This document shows positions 6,605 to 9,948 of a DNA stretch of 9,948 nt, piece after piece (positions within the stretch are counted from its first letter, which is position 1; each line of letters opens with the position of its first letter). The notes under the pieces are model-generated. The model had not been told where the DNA came from. It made no database searches and saw only the letters and a list, made by a program, of their open reading frames with translations. Made by a program: the position numbers and the translations under genes. The DNA comes from JAGOTP01 sp964359565 (GTDB lineage Bacteria > Patescibacteriota > Patescibacteriia > 2-12-FULL-60-25): NCBI GenBank assembly GCA_964359565.1, contig CAYHTN010000046.1, positions 1 through 9,948 of the forward strand, written 5' to 3'.

Positions 6605-6633
6605 AGTGTAGCAGAAAAACAAACCTGTCTCAA
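6605..6633 (-). promoter_or_regulatory. Extended -10 promoter for the ftsEX cluster
   Basis: On the minus strand, TTGAGA (complement of 6628-6633, 5 of 6 to consensus) and TACACT (complement of 6605-6610, 4 of 6) are spaced by exactly 17 bp. The -10 is preceded by TGC, giving an extended -10 (TGn). The -35 overlaps the last codons and TGA of the upstream dikinase-like gene. Transcription would start near 6598, about 30 nt before ftsE. This lets ftsE and the genes after it be expressed independently of the upstream pair. Confidence 0.6.
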
Positions 6634-8702
6634 TCTCCTCCCAGTATCTCGATATGACCCTTACTCCCATCGATACGAACTCGCCTTCCTAAGCGAGCTT
6701 GGAGCTCTTGAAACAAGACCCCTGAAACGACAGGGATGTGCTCTTCTCGAGCTAAAATCGCTAAGTGCGACAGCATCCCTCCACGTGCAGTCACGATCCC
6801 TTGCACGCGAGAGAGGAAAGGAGCGAGTTCTGGTCGCAATTGTTCGACGAGTAAAATCACAGGAGTCGCGGAGGTCATCAGACCAAGTGTTTCGGGGAGT
6901 GTGAGTGTCCCTTCTGTCATACCAGCCGATAGACCTCTTAATACTTTTTCTTCTTGGATCGCGAGATTGGTAAGACGAGTTGGTAACCGATACGTCAATG
7001 AACGTGTATAGACATCGACACGCTCACGTCGTTCTTCATCCGAAGGAAGTCCTTGCTCCCATTCTTCTAAACGGATCTGAAAAGCTTCAGGGACTCCCAA
7101 ACCCTCCGTCTGTGCCCGTGCAAGGATGCGTGTGCGAAGCGCATGGATCCAACGCACCGTCACCCAACGACCGACTTCGCGTAATTGATCTGCTTGCACA
7201 GCGGCACGGATCACGGGCTCATACGCAGATCGTGAGAGCGACGTAAGTTCTTGCCACCAACGATCGACTTCTACCTCTTGATACTCCTTTTCACTTGCCT
7301 CTCTCAGGGTGAATGGAGATGCGTCGGCCACATCTAAGCCATTACCTTGCCAGGATGAATCACAGACATGACGAACGTCGGCAAGGTCTAACCGATATGC
7401 CGCCGCGCATTTCGATGAAAGAAGGCTTGCAACAGAAATCTGCGTACGCGCTAAAATAGGGTCTAATCGAGCCAATGCTTGTTGCGTCGCGATATTGGTC
7501 AAAAAAACCGTTTCGTAGACCGCAAGAAAGCGCTCCGTCCATTCTGTAATCGTGATTTCCGTGAGATCGAGCTGTAACGCCTCGAGCAATCGTCCGCGCT
7601 GAATTGGAGCAGGAACACGAGCGGCGGCAAGCGCACGTTGGAGCTTGAGCTGTTGAAGCGGTGCAAGCAGGGATTTTTTCTGCGGAATCCCTGGTGTCTT
7701 TGGATCCAAAAGCGTGAAGGCAGGAAGAAGTGTCTGCAACTCTTCTTCTCGATCAACGTATAACTGACCTGCCACGATCGAGAAAAAGTCGCGAGGATCA
7801 TACGTAATTCCTAGCGATGCATATGCACGAGCGATCGGACCGTTTTCGTCATACAACCGTTCAAGCAAACTCAAGGTGAGTTGTGATGGATGTGGGGCTA
7901 ACTCTGCAATTTCCGTTTGTTCATAGAAAAATGGAACCTGCACCGGAAGCACCGCATCAGCCTCTAATAAACCTTGATACACGTTCGAAGAAATGGTTGT
8001 AATCGGTCGAGACTGTAATACAAACCAGACACCTTGAACAACACACCATTCAATATCCTGAGGATGTCCAAAATATTCTTCTAGACGCTTCCAAGTCAAG
8101 AGCAATTCATCCCCATCTGAAAGCCCAGGAAGGACAAACGCATGCTCCTCCCCCCAAAAACGTTCTCGCGTCTCTGGCTGAATCGTGCCCGACACAAGCG
8201 CTTCGCCTCGACCAGCATGGTATTCAACAAACAAACGAGGATCTCCTTCTGGACCACGCGTAAAGGTGACACCCGCAAGATCTGCTTCTTTATATTCTTG
8301 GATAAAACAAGAAAAAAACTCGGCTCGCCCCTTCAGACGCATCACACCGATTTGCACCACCTTCCAAATCGCCTCCGGAACCTGTTCCCAATCAATCGCA
8401 AGTTCGGTATGAAACTGCCCAGCGAGCGAACTATTTTCTTGATCTTCTTGTAGAGCAGCTGAGCGAACGGCGACCTGAACAGCGTCTGGAAGCAATTGTT
8501 TCACTTCGCTCACAATCTCTGCCAAAAGAGTGATTCGCTCTTCATCCTCGGCACGCCAAAGTCGTTCGATCAACTCGGTCGGAAGGCCCGCGAACGTAGG
8601 CACATGACCACACTCAGCCGCAACCAGCGCGAGCGTACGTGCTTTTGTTCCAATGAGGAGAGGTGTCGTAACCAGATCTGACTGAGGGATAACCAAGGTC
8701 AT
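6630..8702 (-). CDS. PEP synthase/rifampin phosphotransferase-like dikinase, substrate unknown
   Basis: Member of the dikinase superfamily, in which an ATP-grasp domain phosphorylates a swivelling histidine that then transfers phosphate to an acceptor. Residues about 1-240 form a PPDK-N/PEP-synthase ATP-binding domain: Lys20 in IGTKA, Arg80 in VAVRSAALQED, GVTFTRGPEG (144-153), Glu160 in FVEYHAGRGEALVSG, metal-binding DIEW (216-219) and LQSRPIT (229-235). Residues 620-690 form the phosphohistidine domain, with TARGGMLSH (638-646) giving His646. The middle (about 245-615) is mostly helical and unlike anything I recognise. The C-terminal PEP/pyruvate TIM barrel of PpsA or PpdK is absent, and the protein ends right after the swivel domain (690 aa). 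The order ATP domain, substrate domain, His domain is that of rifampin phosphotransferase (about 860 aa), but the shorter middle means the acceptor cannot be assumed to be rifampin. The start ATG (8702) lies 11 nt after the rhodanese stop with no clear ribosome site. Stop is TGA. Confidence 0.88.
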   Translation of the reverse strand: MTLVIPQSDLVTTPLLIGTKARTLALVAAECGHVPTFAGLPTELIERLWRAEDEERITLLAEIVSEVKQLLPDAVQVAVRSAALQEDQENSSLAGQFHTELAIDWEQVPEAIWKVVQIGVMRLKGRAEFFSCFIQEYKEADLAGVTFTRGPEGDPRLFVEYHAGRGEALVSGTIQPETRERFWGEEHAFVLPGLSDGDELLLTWKRLEEYFGHPQDIEWCVVQGVWFVLQSRPITTISSNVYQGLLEADAVLPVQVPFFYEQTEIAELAPHPSQLTLSLLERLYDENGPIARAYASLGITYDPRDFFSIVAGQLYVDREEELQTLLPAFTLLDPKTPGIPQKKSLLAPLQQLKLQRALAAARVPAPIQRGRLLEALQLDLTEITITEWTERFLAVYETVFLTNIATQQALARLDPILARTQISVASLLSSKCAAAYRLDLADVRHVCDSSWQGNGLDVADASPFTLREASEKEYQEVEVDRWWQELTSLSRSAYEPVIRAAVQADQLREVGRWVTVRWIHALRTRILARAQTEGLGVPEAFQIRLEEWEQGLPSDEERRERVDVYTRSLTYRLPTRLTNLAIQEEKVLRGLSAGMTEGTLTLPETLGLMTSATPVILLVEQLRPELAPFLSRVQGIVTARGGMLSHLAILAREEHIPVVSGVLFQELQARLGRRVRIDGSKGHIEILGGD

Positions 8703-8713
8703 ACCGTATTCTT

Positions 8714-9948
8714 TTATTGTAAGAGGTATCGTCCTAAAAAGACATGCCCACGACGTTCGGTTTCGACGCCGACCAGTTTCGCTTCGAAACAGTCTACATA
8801 GGTACTACACACCGTAATGACGGCTTTGCCTGCTGGAATACGCGCATAGGCCGCCTCAAGGGCCGCGGATGGCGTGGATAATAATGAAATAGGCATCGCA
8901 TTTTCGAGCGGACGTTTGGCACGGTCTGCCGGCTCACGAGCGTCGATCAAAATCGCTCCTCCTTGAACCCGCCTCATCATTTCTTCTTTCGAAAAGGCGA
9001 GGCGGTAGCGCTCTTCGGGAAACCGCTCCGCAAATTTGATACTTCCTTGCCACACACCCTTTGCCGTGACCCAGCCATTCGCTCCATCGGCAAGGTAAGA
9101 AGCTGCTAATTGTTTACCACGTAAAAATGAAGCAACTTGACTCCCCCGAATGCCCGACCAACATAAAACCACGATCGGGCGATCCGTTGGCAATTCGACC
9201 CAACGACCCGCCTTCAGATCCGCGTAACGAATGTGGATACTGCCAGGAAATTGACCGTACTCATATTCAAGATCTTCTCGAGCATCGAGAATAAGATAAG
9301 ATATTGAAGGGTTTTTTAGGAGTGTTCGTAAGCGCTCATTCGAAAGTTTAAAGGGGAAACCCACAATCGTGGTTGTCGCTACAGGAAGAGTCACGGGCTT
9401 CGTTTTGGAGATAGACTCGGTACGCAGTAATCGTGCAGAGGAATGAGAAACACGGGTAGGGACACGATCTTTGTTCAATTCAACCGTCATGGCAACAGCA
9501 TAACGACTCCGCACCGATCCTTCCTCTAATACTAGTTCGAGTGAAGAACGAGTCGTATCAATACGTTGTATTTTTTCGATCGTGACTCTGGTTGTCATTG
9601 CATACCAAGAAACGAATGTTTCATAGGACACGGTCTTCTTGGACATGTTATATGCCGTTCTTAACCCACCTGAACCAATCGCTTGATAATAACGATGGAT
9701 AAATACGGTAACGGCATCTTCTGGAGTTGCTGCGACCAGGAAAGCGGACGTCGTATCTTCGTCCAAGGGAGGAGTCGTCGGAACTTCGGGTTGCGCCCCG
9801 AGGCCAGCAGAGAGCGTTTTATCAAGATCGACCGCCCCCATGATCTCCGGTTCTTCCAATACAACCTCTTCAATCCCCGCTTCAGGCAGAAGCTTCAGAC
9901 GTGCAAGCGCACGCTCTTCAAGAAACATCCCAAACGCTTTTGCTCCAA
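8714..9948 (-). CDS. NTF2-like plus tandem rhodanese domain protein (N-terminus cut)
   Basis: Probable sulfurtransferase-type protein. The frame is open to the window edge, so the true start is probably outside; numbering here is from an internal ATG at 9928. Residues about 1-60 are a Glu/Pro/Thr-rich linker. Residues 66-165 resemble an NTF2-like (SnoaL/DUF4878-type) fold: an N-terminal helix FIHRYYQAI, then YNM..., SYETFVSWY and a set of strands. The first rhodanese domain (about 196-295) has DARE (215-218), EYEYGQFPGS and a canonical active loop CWSGIRG (Cys256). The second (about 313-404) has LIDAREPADR, then CSTYVDC with Cys374 and Cys380. That loop lacks the Gly and Arg of a normal CxxGxR loop, so its activity is doubtful. 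No membrane segment is visible in this part; an export signal could lie upstream. It sits 11 nt before the dikinase-like gene and is probably in its operon. Stop is TAA. Confidence 0.85.
   Translation of the reverse strand, partial: GAKAFGMFLEERALARLKLLPEAGIEEVVLEEPEIMGAVDLDKTLSAGLGAQPEVPTTPPLDEDTTSAFLVAATPEDAVTVFIHRYYQAIGSGGLRTAYNMSKKTVSYETFVSWYAMTTRVTIEKIQRIDTTRSSLELVLEEGSVRSRYAVAMTVELNKDRVPTRVSHSSARLLRTESISKTKPVTLPVATTTIVGFPFKLSNERLRTLLKNPSISYLILDAREDLEYEYGQFPGSIHIRYADLKAGRWVELPTDRPIVVLCWSGIRGSQVASFLRGKQLAASYLADGANGWVTAKGVWQGSIKFAERFPEERYRLAFSKEEMMRRVQGGAILIDAREPADRAKRPLENAMPISLLSTPSAALEAAYARIPAGKAVITVCSTYVDCFEAKLVGVETERRGHVFLGRYLLQ

Noticed and set aside
6365..6904. Plus-strand open frame of 179 codons
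   Set aside because: It is antisense to ftsE and the dikinase-like gene, both identified by conserved motifs, and it crosses their intergenic promoter.
1..9948. CRISPR array, IS element, phage gene, toxin-antitoxin pair or riboswitch
   Set aside because: No spaced repeat array, transposase-like frame, terminal inverted repeats, small paired genes or recognisable aptamer core was seen. The only tandem repeat has a 12-bp period without spacers.

Overview
This window looks like chromosomal DNA from a small-genome, cell-walled bacterium. The genes are tightly packed, with 4-nt ATGA overlaps and gaps of 7 to 61 bp. TGA is a genuine stop for several genes (the dikinase-like gene, ftsE and the gene after ftsX), so the UGA-recoded lineages (Gracilibacteria/SR1, Mycoplasma) are excluded. 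The FtsE/FtsX pair, the many unfamiliar proteins and the lack of clear Shine-Dalgarno motifs would fit a Patescibacteria/CPR-type organism. That placement is an inference from style; there is no marker gene here to prove it. I see no phage, IS element, CRISPR array or toxin-antitoxin pair.

Layout, left to right. Positions 1-63 probably hold the last 20 codons of a plus-strand gene. Positions 64-251 are non-coding, with two adjacent stem-loops and a 12-bp minisatellite-like repeat. A complete minus-strand tRNA-Gln(UUG) unit follows: promoter (380-408), tRNA with encoded CCA (287-360) and rho-independent terminator (252-279). A 9-bp perfect inverted repeat overlies that promoter. On the plus strand come an orphan 186-aa protein (493-1053) and an M3-family zinc oligopeptidase of the oligoendopeptidase F type (1231-3027).

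From 9948 down to 3035 all genes are on the minus strand. In transcription order they are: a protein with an NTF2-like domain plus two rhodanese domains, N-terminus outside the window (8714-9948); a dikinase-type phosphotransferase with an ATP-grasp domain and a C-terminal phosphohistidine domain but no PEP-binding barrel (6630-8702); ftsE (5882-6568); ftsX (4974-5885); an uncharacterised 477-aa protein (3502-4935); and an uncharacterised 156-aa protein (3035-3505). A good promoter with an extended -10 overlaps the dikinase-like stop codon, so ftsE onward can be a separate unit. The minus-strand cluster converges on the peptidase gene with only 7 bp between the stop codons.

FtsE and FtsX form the ABC-type complex that couples the division ring to cell-wall hydrolysis. 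The two proteins after ftsX are coupled to each other by an ATGA overlap and have no recognisable relation to known FtsEX partners. They and the dikinase-like/rhodanese pair are the most promising places for undescribed biology.
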